A DNA stretch of 64,000 nt from Tipula vernalis. Lineage: Eukaryota; Arthropoda; Insecta; Diptera; Tipulidae. Location: NCBI GenBank assembly GCA_958295665.1, contig OY282560.1, positions 309,857,236 to 309,921,235 on the forward strand. Direction: 5' to 3'. The notes beneath the pieces were generated by a model, which was not told where the DNA came from, did not search any database, and was given only the letters and a program-made list of their open reading frames with translations. A program made the position numbers and the translations under genes. Shown here piece after piece: positions 44,600 to 54,760 of this stretch (position 1 is its first letter; each line of letters begins with the position of its first letter).

Positions 44600-45590
44600 A
44601 TTTTCTACATTCATAGTCTCATTGTCTATACTTTACTTCCAGCGAAGCTCCCATCTCTTCAACCCGTCCAAATAGTACTCGGCGTCTTTCTGTGCAAAAT
44701 AGTTGTTTACTAAGGTGATAGCCTCCTCATTCGGCAAAAATCTCTGCCCTCCGAATGCAACTTTTAGCTTAGGGAACAAAAAAAGTCGCTCGGGGCTGGA
44801 TCTGTTGAGTAAAAAGGGTGGTCAAACAGTTCAAACCGTAATTCGTTAATTTTCGCCATGGCAACTGCTGCAAAAACAAAAACCAAAAAAATTTCTGCAA
44901 ATGTGGTCGTTTTTCCGCAATTTCTGCCTTCAGCTTGTCAAGTAATGATGCGTAGTATGCTCCTATAATGATTTTCATTTTGAAGGTAATCGATTAAGAT
45001 AACTCCATGACTATCCCAGAAAACAGTCGCCATCACTTGCCCAGCCAAATGAACAACCTTTGCCTTTTTTGGAGCTGATTCCCCTTCGCAGTCCACTGTT
45101 TTGATTGTTTTTAGTTTCTGGAGTGTGATTTATTGCGCCTAAAATACGCCAACAGAGCGTTGGAAATATTCATTCGAACACATTTTTGGTTCAATGTGAG
45201 CAAACGCGGCACCCAACGTGCGGACAGCTTACTCATGCCTAAATCTTGATTCAATATGTGACAAATACGTTAGCACCATTTGGTGAACCTGAGCGATGTT
45301 ATCGTCAGTGATTGCAGTTTTTGGACATCTCGAACGTTGATCGTCATCCAAGGCGGTACGGCACGTTTAAATTCAGCTGACCAAAATTTCACGTTGGTAA
45401 ATGATGATGCAGAATGCCCGTCCAACTCGCCTTTAGCTCGATACTCGATTTTTTCGGTTTCACGCAAAACAGTCACATCGACTCACTCAAACGATTGTCA
45501 AACAACCACTACCTTTGTGAGTACCTTTCAACGCATGCGCAAATACATTCCCACACTTTTGTTAACGAGTGCTGCCATCTTCAAACCCCC
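44600..45590 (-). pseudogene. mariner transposase, heavily decayed
   Basis: From 45590 down the minus strand: VKFWSAEFKR (DNA-binding half), MSKLSARWVPRLLTLNQK, then after a deletion QSKQW, ESAPKKAKVV, AGQVMATVFWDSHGVILIDY, YYASLLDKLKAEIAEKRPHL and PAPSDFF. These match an insect mariner in order. The block with the first Asp (DETW) and the one with the second (HQDNAPVH) are both missing. It inserted next to, and probably into, the Gypsy integrase at 45600. Confidence 0.8.
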
Positions 45591-45599
45591 GTAGTTCGT

Positions 45600-45880
45600 C
45601 GAACTATAAAGAGCATTCCTCAAAGCACTACTAATTTCATGAAGATGGTTATCTCATTGTTTTTGATCGTTTTGTATATAAACGCGGATGGCAGATATAA
45701 TGTTCACCCGTTCCGACGCGTTGGACTGTGGAGAATATTTCGGAATAAACTGATTGTTTACGTCATACTGAGTTACTAGATCATTCAACAATGTGGACTG
45801 AAATTGTTTCCCAATATCGCTAGTGATATATTCTGGAACGCTGAAAACACTAACTAAGGACTTCCTTATAGGGGTCTCAG
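45600..45880 (-). pseudogene. Gypsy integrase fragment
   Basis: The translation reads VPEYITSDIGKQFQSTLLND and, near 45740-45720, IPKYSPQSNASERVN, then NHLHEISSALRNALY. This is the second half of a Ty3/Gypsy integrase core with the catalytic Asp (family: TDNGKQF, here SDIGKQF) and Glu (ASERVN). One stop is visible. It is cut off at both sides. Confidence 0.8.
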
Positions 45881-46800
45881 TCTACAGCGGCTCTTGTTTT
45901 CCTTGCTGTTTTAAAAAGTCTTTTGCATTTTCAACGTGTTTGTTTAATCTCCTTGGACCAACAGGGTGGCCGAGATTTATCCCTAGGGCTGCTAAGAGGA
46001 CTAGAGCCCAGTATCGTTTTATTAAAAGCGCTGGGCAGCTCGTCCACTCAGCCATCGAGTTCTTGCGTAGTTCTTGGAGGTTTTGGGCACCGGAACTGAT
46101 GGTGAATTACGCAGAATACATTGGAATTTTTGGAGAAGCCAAGTTCATTTCGAATTGAAGATAACAATGATCAGAAAAGGAGTGGTCTTCTGACACTTTC
46201 CAGTTTAATGGACTAGTCATCAAAAAGTTTGAGACATGTGCAATATCTAATACCTCCTGGATAATATGTAATCAAGGAGTAACTCACCTCGTTCATTTGT
46301 GTCCATACTTCCCCAGATTGTGTAATGAGAATTTGTATCACTAGGGTGTTGTATTCCAAGGTAACTCCAACCTTGTGCCTCCAAAATTAGCTTACCTAGA
46401 ATGACTGGGGTAATATTCACTTCATCATTAGCTAGGTAAGCTGATATTAACCAAAAGTTTCGTTTATCGATCTCAATGCTGACCGCTGCTACATCTCCAT
46501 TGCTGAAATTTGACAGCAGAAAACAACTTATACTATTTTTAATGAGAATGCACGACCGAAATCTACCTTCTTTTTCGCGTATATTAATCTATAATAAGGA
46601 GTCTTGTGCCCAAGTGCCCAGTCTTCAGTGACCCTTCCCTACTTTCCCAATTTTTAAAATAAGCCTCCCAGGATGTACCCCCTGGCTCTTGGCCTACAGG
46701 GGATTTTCTTCCTATCACAAGCAGCAAGGCTGGCTCCAGGCCATACCTCGTCAACTCCCTCCACTGTCTTCATGTAAAACAGCAAAGTTATCTGATCTGC
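45881..46800 (-). pseudogene. LINE endonuclease fragment (R1/Jockey-like)
   Basis: 46500-46150 on the minus strand reads RNFWLISAYLANDEVN, IWGSMDTNERGELLLDYIIQ, LDIAHVSNFLM and LNWKVSEDHSFSDHCYLQF, the apurinic-type endonuclease of insect LINEs. The catalytic SDH motif is retained. Further down, RRLNKHVENAKDFLKQQGKQ resembles the linker to RT. Upstream bases to 46800 look like the start of the same domain but are not clean. Confidence 0.75.
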
Positions 46801-47033
46801 CGTAATTCCGCACGGAATTCAATATTATTCGGGATTTCCCCTCGATTACGGAGTTTTAAATGATTTTCTGAAAGAGAGCTGGTTGCCTTATCTAGAAAAA
46901 AAAATACAGAAACAAAAAATTTCGAATAAAAAATCCAGAAATATAATTATCAAAGTGTGGCACATGTAAAAATTTAAATTTATAAAATGTCTATAAAATT
47001 TGAGTTTTTTTAGGGGAGGGTAAGTTTGCCCGC
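46801..47033. other. Intergenic, nothing recognised
   Basis: An AT-rich join between the LINE fragment and the inverted minisatellite. Confidence 0.4.
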
Positions 47034-47246
47034 TTTTAAAAATCCCGGATTCAAAATCCCGGCTTCCAAAATTCTGGTTTTCAATATCTTGGTTTTGAAA
47101 GACTATTTAAAGTAAAATAAAAATAAAAACCGGGATTTTCTGAAAACCGGGATTTTTATTTTTGCAGAACTGGGATTTTGAAAAACAGGTTTATAAAAAA
47201 TGAGATTTTAAAAAGCGGTTTTTTTTTTGGGAGGGATTTTGAAATG
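47034..47246. repeat. Inverted minisatellite of CAAAATCCCGG words
   Basis: The left side has AAATCCCGGATTCAAAATCC and CCAAAATTCTGG. The right side has the reverse form, ACCGGGATTTTC, ACCGGGATTTTTA, ACTGGGATTTTGAAA and GGGAGGGATTTTGAAA. The switch lies near 47110. The layout recalls the tandemly repeated termini of the MULE at 29376, but the unit sequence differs. Confidence 0.6.
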
Positions 47247-48952
47247 TGCGATATCGTTACGATCCCTTTCTCCATAAGAGTTCTTAATATTTGTGATAAG
47301 GGCAACCTTTCAGACACAGATCAAAGGAATTGTATAATTGTATCGCTTGTATCGCTACTACTGATAGATGTACCACAAATGATTCAAGTGATGACAAAGG
47401 TCTAAAAATGACTAACTGGTAATTTCTAGATTTTTATTTCGGGATTTTTTTTAGGCAAATATAGTGGTCAATTTGTACGTCAATAAGATGTTCTGCCTTG
47501 TGAGTCGTGAAATAATTTCACCAAATTTATGTCAAATCGTCATGTGATAGATTTGATAATACTATAATGAAAATAAGCGGATAAAGAAAACACACAACAA
47601 CCACGTAAACAACCACACACTGGGTTTTCAACTCGGTCCGTATAATTCATTATAATTAAATGTCTGTAATAAATATAAAATGTAAATAAATCTCTGTATA
47701 AAAGAAGACAAATCAAGTCAAACAAGCCATTTGTCATCAGCCATATAGCAACCGCGCTATCCCTCCAGGCTTTGTTACAGTACCTTTTCTAGCTGGTCAT
47801 GCGAAATTATCAACAATTCTATTTTAAAGCTGATTGCTGGCTTTAGATAACTAGAGTAGAGAAATGGTATATTTTACCCATTTCAGTAAATCTTTGAATT
47901 AATGTATAACCAAAATAAACGTTTACACCTACATTTACTACACAACAGAATTTAATAATAAACGATGTACGGGTCGAAATTATTTTAAGACACGAAATAA
48001 TAACACCCTCGCATTTTGAAAACATCAAATATTAACACCCTCGCCCAGCTGTTAATTACTGGAAAATCCCAAAATATATATGAAATATAGGTTAGGTTTA
48101 TTGCCTTTACTATCCTTTTTTATTTGTTCCAAGTTTGTTTTTCATAGGTACTGTAGGTACCTTCATACATACATAATATGTTATTTATCATTTACTTGAT
48201 ACATTTCTTGGTAAAACCATAGACAAATTACTTTAGCTAAAGTAATTTGTCTATGGTAAAACAATAAAACATTTAATACGCCAGCTTATACTTTTCTTCA
48301 CCTTGATGGTCATTAAATTGTAAATTTGGATTTATGAGGTCGGATTACCCTAGGGTATTTTTTTAGAGCTCTTAAATCAATCAAATCACATTTTTTTAGT
48401 TAATTTCGTGATTCTTTGGTTAAGGAGCAGCACGGAAATAAATACCAAGGGTAAAAAACCATCCTCGTGAATCCACCATGAAAGTTACGTTAAAAACAAA
48501 TATTAGTTTTATGTCTCCAATAAATTAATTTTTTTTTTCTCTAATGTAGAAAATGGCGAACAATTTATTGGGCGCATCAAGCACATTGAGGTCTCACAAA
48601 AAAAAATTGATTTTTAGCATTTAAAATGAGTGAGACCTACTCGCTTTTTAGTGAGGTCTCACTGTGTTACATGCACCCTTTGTTCTTTGCACAATACTTC
48701 TATCTCACGTTTGACACTAATTTTTATTTTACCATTCAATAATTTCCATCCTCGTCACCGTCTCGAGAGTTTCCACGTAAAAAGGTGAATTTGCGTTCAA
48801 ATTTGTTTGAAGGGACAATATAAAATCCGATTTTTCTGTGTTTGTCGAGTTTCCACGACCAGCAGGCCATCTTTGAGAGATTTTACTGTTTCATATTTTT
48901 ATCTCTGTAGCAGACAAGTACAAGACATGTTGCCAACACTTACAACGTACAT
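47247..48952. other. Intergenic, no gene recognised
   Basis: Contains the 42-bp palindrome at 48216 and a small set of GAGGTCTCAC words at 48588-48662. No coding motif was seen. Confidence 0.45.
48216..48257. repeat. Perfect 42-bp palindrome
   Basis: The arm ACCATAGACAAATTACTTTAG is followed at once by its exact reverse complement, with no spacer. No element around it was recognised. Confidence 0.95.
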
Positions 48953-49320
48953 ACGGAGTCGAGCCATTTTGTAATTAAACTCGATTCGGCTCAAACTCTA
49001 CTCTGAAAAATTCAGTATAAACACAGATTAGAGTCGTAAAAAAATCGTTCACTAATTCACCATTTTTTGAAGAATCTTAAGATAATTATACGTTATTTAT
49101 GAAAAGTCTATTATGAAAAGTACTTAAAAAATTGTTTGCAGGAACGAAACGGAAGGAAAATTTTCTTACCGCATTACTCTCGTTCTGAGCCAAATTAAAT
49201 TTCGTTGTTGTGAGATAACACATTTTTAAATCCGTTAAGTTGCCATTTCTTTTGATGAGCTCAATTAACAAATTGCATACACCAACCATTAGAGTTAATT
49301 ACAAAATGGCTCAACTCCGT
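48953..49320. mobile_element. MITE-like element with 26-28 bp inverted repeats
   Basis: ACGGAGTCGAGCCATTTTGT and AATTA at 48953 onward matches, reversed, the end at 49293-49320 (GAGCCATTTTGTAATTA identical; ACGGAGTC versus ACGGAGTT). The 368-bp interior is AT-rich and non-coding. No clear target duplication was found. Confidence 0.75.
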
Positions 49321-50814
49321 CCGTGGTGAAAGTTACACCTGGACTAAACTTGACTCGACTCGTAGCACACAATATAGTATAAGTGACTAGTTTTACTATA
49401 TCTTGTATTTCGAGGTGAGAATGGTTCAAACCTGGTGGTCTTTGGGATCCTCTAACTTCCGGTCAGGACCTTATTGCGACTTCATCTTTACTGCTATGAG
49501 GGTTCGAGCACTTGACAAAATTCCAGATTCTAGCTTAGGTAGTTTTCGGGATTGAAAAATGACTTTAAATAAGTTGAACCAAACAATAGAAATCACCCAT
49601 GTAAAATTGAATAAGAGCGGTAATCCAGAATCTGTTGATAGGTGAAAATATCTCAGGAAATTATGTTGTGTGCTATATTTCAGGTTTCTGATGTACGGAG
49701 AAGTTAATCAAAAATGTCTTTAACAAAATTTAAGGGGGAGTTCAAAAGGGGAGGGGGCGACCAAAAATATCGTCGCATTTTTCAATTATTTTTCCCATTT
49801 TTCAGGCCCTTAGCGTCATTCTAAGCTTAATTTGAATATTTATACGTGTTAGGCATTTTCACGTGAAAGATATATTTTAAATGTACAAGAAAACACAGTT
49901 GATACAGAGCCGTCGCTAGATTTTCTGGCGCCACAGGTTAAATATGCTTTGCGCCACATTTTGATAAGAATTATAGAAAAAAATATCTTTTAAGAAATGT
50001 TGGCACGCAGATTCGTACAATGAACAGGTTTCGAAATTAAAATTCCACTTTTCCAGAATTTACAGCACAAGCAACTTATTCTGTAAGTTTGTAAAAATGG
50101 ATTATGTGTGTAAATCTAGTATAACAAAACAAAGCTTGCTTTGAATACTGGGTCTTCTGAAGCTGCGTTATGCTAGAAATTCTGAATAATTGTGAGGAAA
50201 AAATTTGCTTTAATCGGCGACCGAAGAAGACGAAATTTCTCCAGCTCAAACATTACAAATAAAATATTTATTTATTTGTAATGTTGCTACTGCCTATGCA
50301 GTAAATTTTCTTGTGAGTTCGAGAATAAAGTAATATGAACATTTAGGTTTCCGGTTATTTGTTACAAATATTCAAAACTTCTACACATACTAAACCAATA
50401 AGGTAATTTACACATTTTCAGGAAATAGTGGAAACTGAATCTCATTATTTCTGCCAAGTGCAGTAGCACCATGCTCACCAGATTTCTAAAGTTAACCTTT
50501 CTAATTTTATCTTTTATCTCTATTTGACATGTAATGATAACTTTATGGAAAAAGTTTTTGAAGAGCTGTCTATTATGGAAAAATGGTTTTACGAGAAGTT
50601 TCCATCCTGTTTCTCAATTTTATTCGGGCTTCAGATTTTTTCATTATAAGAGAGCTGATTTCCTGACTTCTGCTACTGAAACATTTGTTAGTTCCAGCCA
50701 CTTTTAATAATAAGACTTCTACTAAACGGAGTGTTGAATTCGACAATAAGTGTGATCGTGCTAATAATAGCTCGCAACTTTAAAATAGTTCGATGTCGCA
50801 TAATTGTTACATTT
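49321..50814. other. Intergenic, nothing recognised
   Basis: No gene or clear repeat could be supported here. Confidence 0.4.
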
Positions 50815-50965
50815 TTAGGACAAAAAATGTACACAAATAAGCCTTTGGTTTACTAGGATTTGATGTATACCATAAACACCGACCATTATTTGTATTTTGT
50901 GAGGTTATTGGTTTATGTTAGTTGCAGTTCAAGAATTCCAATTTTTTTTTGCTATTTAGGTTATA
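50815..50965 (+). repeat. Dispersed fragment of the fold-back family
   Basis: GCCTTTGGTTTACTAGGATT, AAACACCGACCATTATTTGT, TTTTGTGAGGTTAT and GGTTTATGTT occur in the same order as in the right palindrome arm at 35515-35640. This is a third copy of that family, well outside the composite element. Confidence 0.8.
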
Positions 50966-51501
50966 AAACCATACACGAGATGTTAAATACTCTGCGTAAA
51001 AAGGCGAATAAAAAAACTTTCGTACATCGAAAGTATTGGAAATGAATGATAGATGGTACCACTAGCAAATTCACGTAATATTTACATTTTTTAACGATTT
51101 TTTTAATCAACATTGATCGACATTAAATTCATCAGCATTGATACAAAATACAAAACAAATCAAAATAAACCAAAATTACAATTAGCCTGAAATGAAAGGG
51201 TAATCAAGATTTTAAATAAAAAATTTCAATATTATTACTCCTAAATTATTAATCCAATTAAATTTAATAAATTTCGAAAATAACAACGACATCTTACAAT
51301 GATATATTTAATGACAACAATGACTGTTGTAATGGTCACACTGGCTTTTTGCGATTTTTTAAGCGCTGGAAAAGTATCGCGATAATGGGAGAAATAATAA
51401 GTATAGCAAATTATTGAACGAATGAGTTTATTTAGCAGTAATATTCTACATTACAATGTAGCAGTGGTATACATATACAAATATAAAGCAAATATATAAA
51501 T

Positions 51502-51773
51502 ATAGTGAAATTCACAATGATTTGTTATGTAACTCAAATAATTAAAATCCGCATATTATGACATTCGGTTATAACAACGGATTCTCAATGTCGTTAAAAA
51601 TGAATTTCACCAGTGAAATTCACTTACAACGCCCTCGGATATAATGACCTTTCGCTTATAGCGTCGGAAATTTGAACTGATTTGTTATGTAACTCATATA
51701 ATTAAAATCCGTATATTACGACATTCGGTTATAACAACGGATTCTCAATGTCGTTATAAGTGGAATTCAGTGG
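51502..51773. mobile_element. Two adjoining pogo-like MITEs
   Basis: The second copy (51611-51773) has ends CAGTGAAATTCACTTACAAC and, reversed, CACTGAATTCCACTTATAAC with CCCTCGGATATAATGAC inside. This terminal type (…ATTCRCTTATAACG) is typical of pogo/Tigger-related MITEs in insects. The first copy (51502-51609) is partial and shares TTTGTTATGTAACTCA and ACATTCGGTTATAACAACGG with the second at an offset of 160 bp. They abut at CAC|CAGTG. Confidence 0.75.
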
Positions 51774-52596
51774 TATATAGCAAAACTCAATAGCTCATTT
51801 TAACAGCAGCTACACACATTCCTAGCAAAAAAAAAATAATCATGCCCCACAGTATATTAGCGCTTGTTGAATACTTTTTGTTGACCATTAAACAATTCAA
51901 TAGTTTGTTTTTTTAGTTTTTATTCAGAAGATTTTTATTTGGAAGATTTAATTCGAAAAAAATGTTGATTCCAATAATTTCTCACAAAATCATTTAATTG
52001 GACTTTTTCGATTAGAACATGTATAACTTCGTCTCTCGAATTAGGCATTTTTGTAATTAATGTTCGTAGTTCGCTGTTTCTTTCTACCTCACTACTTCTA
52101 TCCTAGTCACCCATTGCTTACTTGTATGCGCTTTTTTCAAGCCAGTGTAATAATAAGGGGCGCCATCTACTGCTGTGGTATTATGATATTGGCTACTTTT
52201 CCGAATTTTTGGAAGAAGCGAGAGAAAATATGTACGAGTATATACAAAATATGTAGATCTATACAACATTGCAAAAATTTAAAAGACAAAATAGAGCAAA
52301 ACTCTTTTTTCTAGCCGAAAAGTGGGCAGTTTTGACAGAAAAGAATGAATTTTTAATATTTTTTTTTTTGCTTTTTAGAATGGGATACTAAAGTGTTTTA
52401 ATTTAGAGAATTCCATATGCAGAATATTGCGGCATATTTCTTATGCTGGAAACACATGATCAGACATTTCTGCTAGCAGCGCTGCCGGCAGAAATTTGCG
52501 TAAACTTTGAAAAGTAGAAAATTTTTCCAGCATAATTTCGATGCTTGCAGAATTCTAATTAAGCAAAAAAGTAAATCCAAATGTCTATTTGCAGGG
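51774..52596. other. Intergenic, nothing recognised
   Basis: AT-rich; short open frames at 52060 have no motif. Confidence 0.4.
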
Positions 52597-53160
52597 TTAC
52601 TCACGAAATCCATTACGTCACGATCCATTTTGACAAAATCCATTTAGGATATAATCCATATTTGACTTTTTCTGAGAAACTCTAAGAACAAGATGTACGG
52701 TAAATTCTGGTGAAGGAGAATTTCAAGCGATCCCGAGGGTTATCCATCTTTCCAAAATACATTTGTTTTAAAATCTGTCTCTTTTTATAAAAATCCACTT
52801 TTGTTGAATGTTGAGATCTATCAAAAAAAAATTTTTTTTAAATGCTGGCGTTCAGAACACGTTCTGCATGTAATCACGTTTAAAATTCTCCTTCACCAGA
52901 ATTTACAGTACAACTGGTTCTGAGAGTTTCTCAGAAAAAGCCAAAAGTAGATTATGTCCTAAAATATGGATTTTCTCAAAATGGATAATAATGGAATTCG
53001 TGGGTAAATTTTAAACCCGATTATATGCACAATGCGTTCTGAGTGTCAACATTTAAAAAAAATATTTTTTTTGATGGATATCAACATTCAAAAAAAGTGA
53101 ATTTTTACAAAAAAAAAGACGGATTTTAACAAAATGTATTTTATAAAGATGAATAACGAA
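52597..53160. repeat. Interleaved inverted repeats (a-b-a'-b')
   Basis: Segment a (52597-52725, containing TTTTTCTGAGAAACTCT and ATTCTGGTGAAGGAGAAT) is inverted at a' (52885-53008). Segment b (52735-52875, with AAAATACATTTTGTT-like and GAACGCATTGTGCAT-type sequence) is inverted at b' (53018-53160). Because the pairs overlap in order, both hairpins cannot form at once on one strand. Confidence 0.75.
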
Positions 53161-54082
53161 GGGCTCCGGGGAGGGAGAAATTTAGACACAATTTATAATT
53201 CATTCAAATTATAAATTAATCAGACTAGCGCGACTAACTCTAATATACTAATACCTTTGACAGACCAGAAATTTTTCGAGATTAGCTATAGTGTGACAAG
53301 TTCAAGATTAGCTAATCGTTTTTTATTCCAAGATTAGTGACTAAGCGCGATGAGTCAACTAATCCCTACTAATGTAAATGTTAAATAGTACAACAAATTT
53401 GGGTTATAAATAAAAAAAAAAAGCGAAAATTTTAATTAATAATTAAATTATTTAAACTATAATTAATTTTTTTAGTTTACATTGTTTTTATTTTGATTTA
53501 TTTTCAAGAAAAATCAAAAAAAAAAAAAAATCCACTCAATCAAGAGTTCTGATATTTGTATTAATATCGCTGGAACAAACTCGTAGTGTCACTAGTTCAA
53601 CCATATTCTATCTGTTAATGCAAAGCGTATTTGATTTGAATTTTAAATTGAAAGTCACCGCAGGGACATTGATGGTAAGCAGCGCAAAATGCGATGAAGC
53701 TCGTCGTTATATTCTAGCAATCACAATGTATTGAACGGAATGCACCCAATTTTCAGAAATTAACTTTTTGGAAAGTTGGAAAGCTCTTTGTTTAAATTTA
53801 TTTGGTAAAAGTAAAAGAATCTGACAAACATTCAAAATAAAAGTTGAAGAAGCTTTAATTATTCAATTTTGAAAGATTTTATACTTTTGATTTGTAAAAT
53901 AATTGACAGCTCTTCACAATTTTTGAACTTAAAATTTCTCCAGATGGTAATTTTTTGGTACGATTTTACCAAATTTGTACTACCACCACTGCCATCTATG
54001 TAATGTATATTGACTTAATGATCACACGATTTAGAGTAAGCTTTTATTTCAATTTTTTTTTTTTTTTGTTTTTGTTTTTTTT

Positions 54083-54115
54083 GGGGGGGGGGGGGGGGAG
54101 GGGTGGGGGGGGGGG
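54083..54115 (+). repeat. Guanine homopolymer tract
   Basis: Sixteen G, then AGGGGTGGGG and more G, follow directly after a long T-run. This is extreme for AT-rich DNA. It could fold as a G-quadruplex or be an assembly or sequencing artefact. Confidence 0.8.
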
Positions 54116-54176
54116 TTATTATCTATGCAATCGTTTTTTTTGGGGCTCAAGGCACTCCCAACTCTTTCGCAGTTCA

Positions 54177-54474
54177 TTTTACCGTCCTACCTGATGCCGT
54201 AGTTGCCAAATCGAGGACGTACGGCTATAGACCCGCTTTTGTTTAAATCACCTGCACATTGCATTGCTTGATGCCATCCTATAGTGCTGACATGAAAGGT
54301 GGGTCGGTTCATGGATTCTGCACTCTCAACAGGGGGTCATAGATGTGTTCATCGTCATCACCGATCGTAATCAGATGATGAAAAATCTCTTTTGCATCCC
54401 GCCCCTATCGGGATTCGAAGCCGGTACCTCCCGATCCAACCGCTACAGCTTTAATCACTGCGCCGTTTGGTTGG
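54177..54474 (-). mobile_element. tRNA-derived SINE, copy 2
   Basis: Reversed, it starts with the A-box region (CGGCGCAGTGATTAAAGC) and has a B box with one change (GCTTCGAATCC versus GGTTCGAATCC in copy 1). It then has the same body: CATCATCTGATTACGATCGG, ATGAACACATCTATGACCCC, ACCCACCTTTCATGTCAGCA. The tail side continues into T-rich and G-rich sequence. It lies inside the MITE 53881-54547. Confidence 0.9.
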
Positions 54475-54547
54475 TCACAATGCTCATTGATATGAATTTT
54501 ATATTTAAACTAAATTAGCTGTCAATTATTTTACAAATCAAAAGTAT

Positions 54548-54752
54548 TTAGCTTAGCATTAGCTTTAAAGTTTAATAATACTTGGAAAGGTTTATCTTTC
54601 AATTTTTAGTTAATGTCTTGTACGGTATTCTACCTAAAAACCGTTCAAAAAATGTATCATATTATTATTATGTCCAAAATATAACAATGAAAAAACAAAA
54701 AAATCTTTTAAAACGTTTATATAAAAATTTTCTAAATATCTTTAACAACAAT
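54548..54752. other. AT-rich join, nothing recognised
   Basis: Short sequence between the MITE and the hAT target duplication. Confidence 0.4.
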
Positions 54753-54760
54753 ATACAAGA
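54753..54760 (+). repeat. Left 8-bp target-site duplication of the hAT element
   Basis: ATACAAGA is repeated exactly at 56564-56571. Confidence 0.85.

Larger units (their letters stand above)
53881..54547. mobile_element. MITE with 31-bp perfect inverted repeats, carrying a SINE
   Basis: 53881-53911 (ATACTTTTGATTTGTAAAAT…) is the exact reverse complement of 54517-54547. The interior from 53921 matches another copy at 58342 (CTCCAGATGGTAATTTTT, GGTACGATTTTACCAAATTT, CACACGATTTAGA). A SINE with a T/G-rich flank interrupts it at about 54050-54474. Confidence 0.8.

Noticed and set aside
45823..46158. Plus-strand frame of 111 codons
   Set aside because: It is antisense to the Gypsy integrase and LINE fragments on the minus strand.
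53200..53370. Possible inverted repeat around GATTAGCTA words
   Set aside because: Matches were short and irregular; not enough to call a structure.
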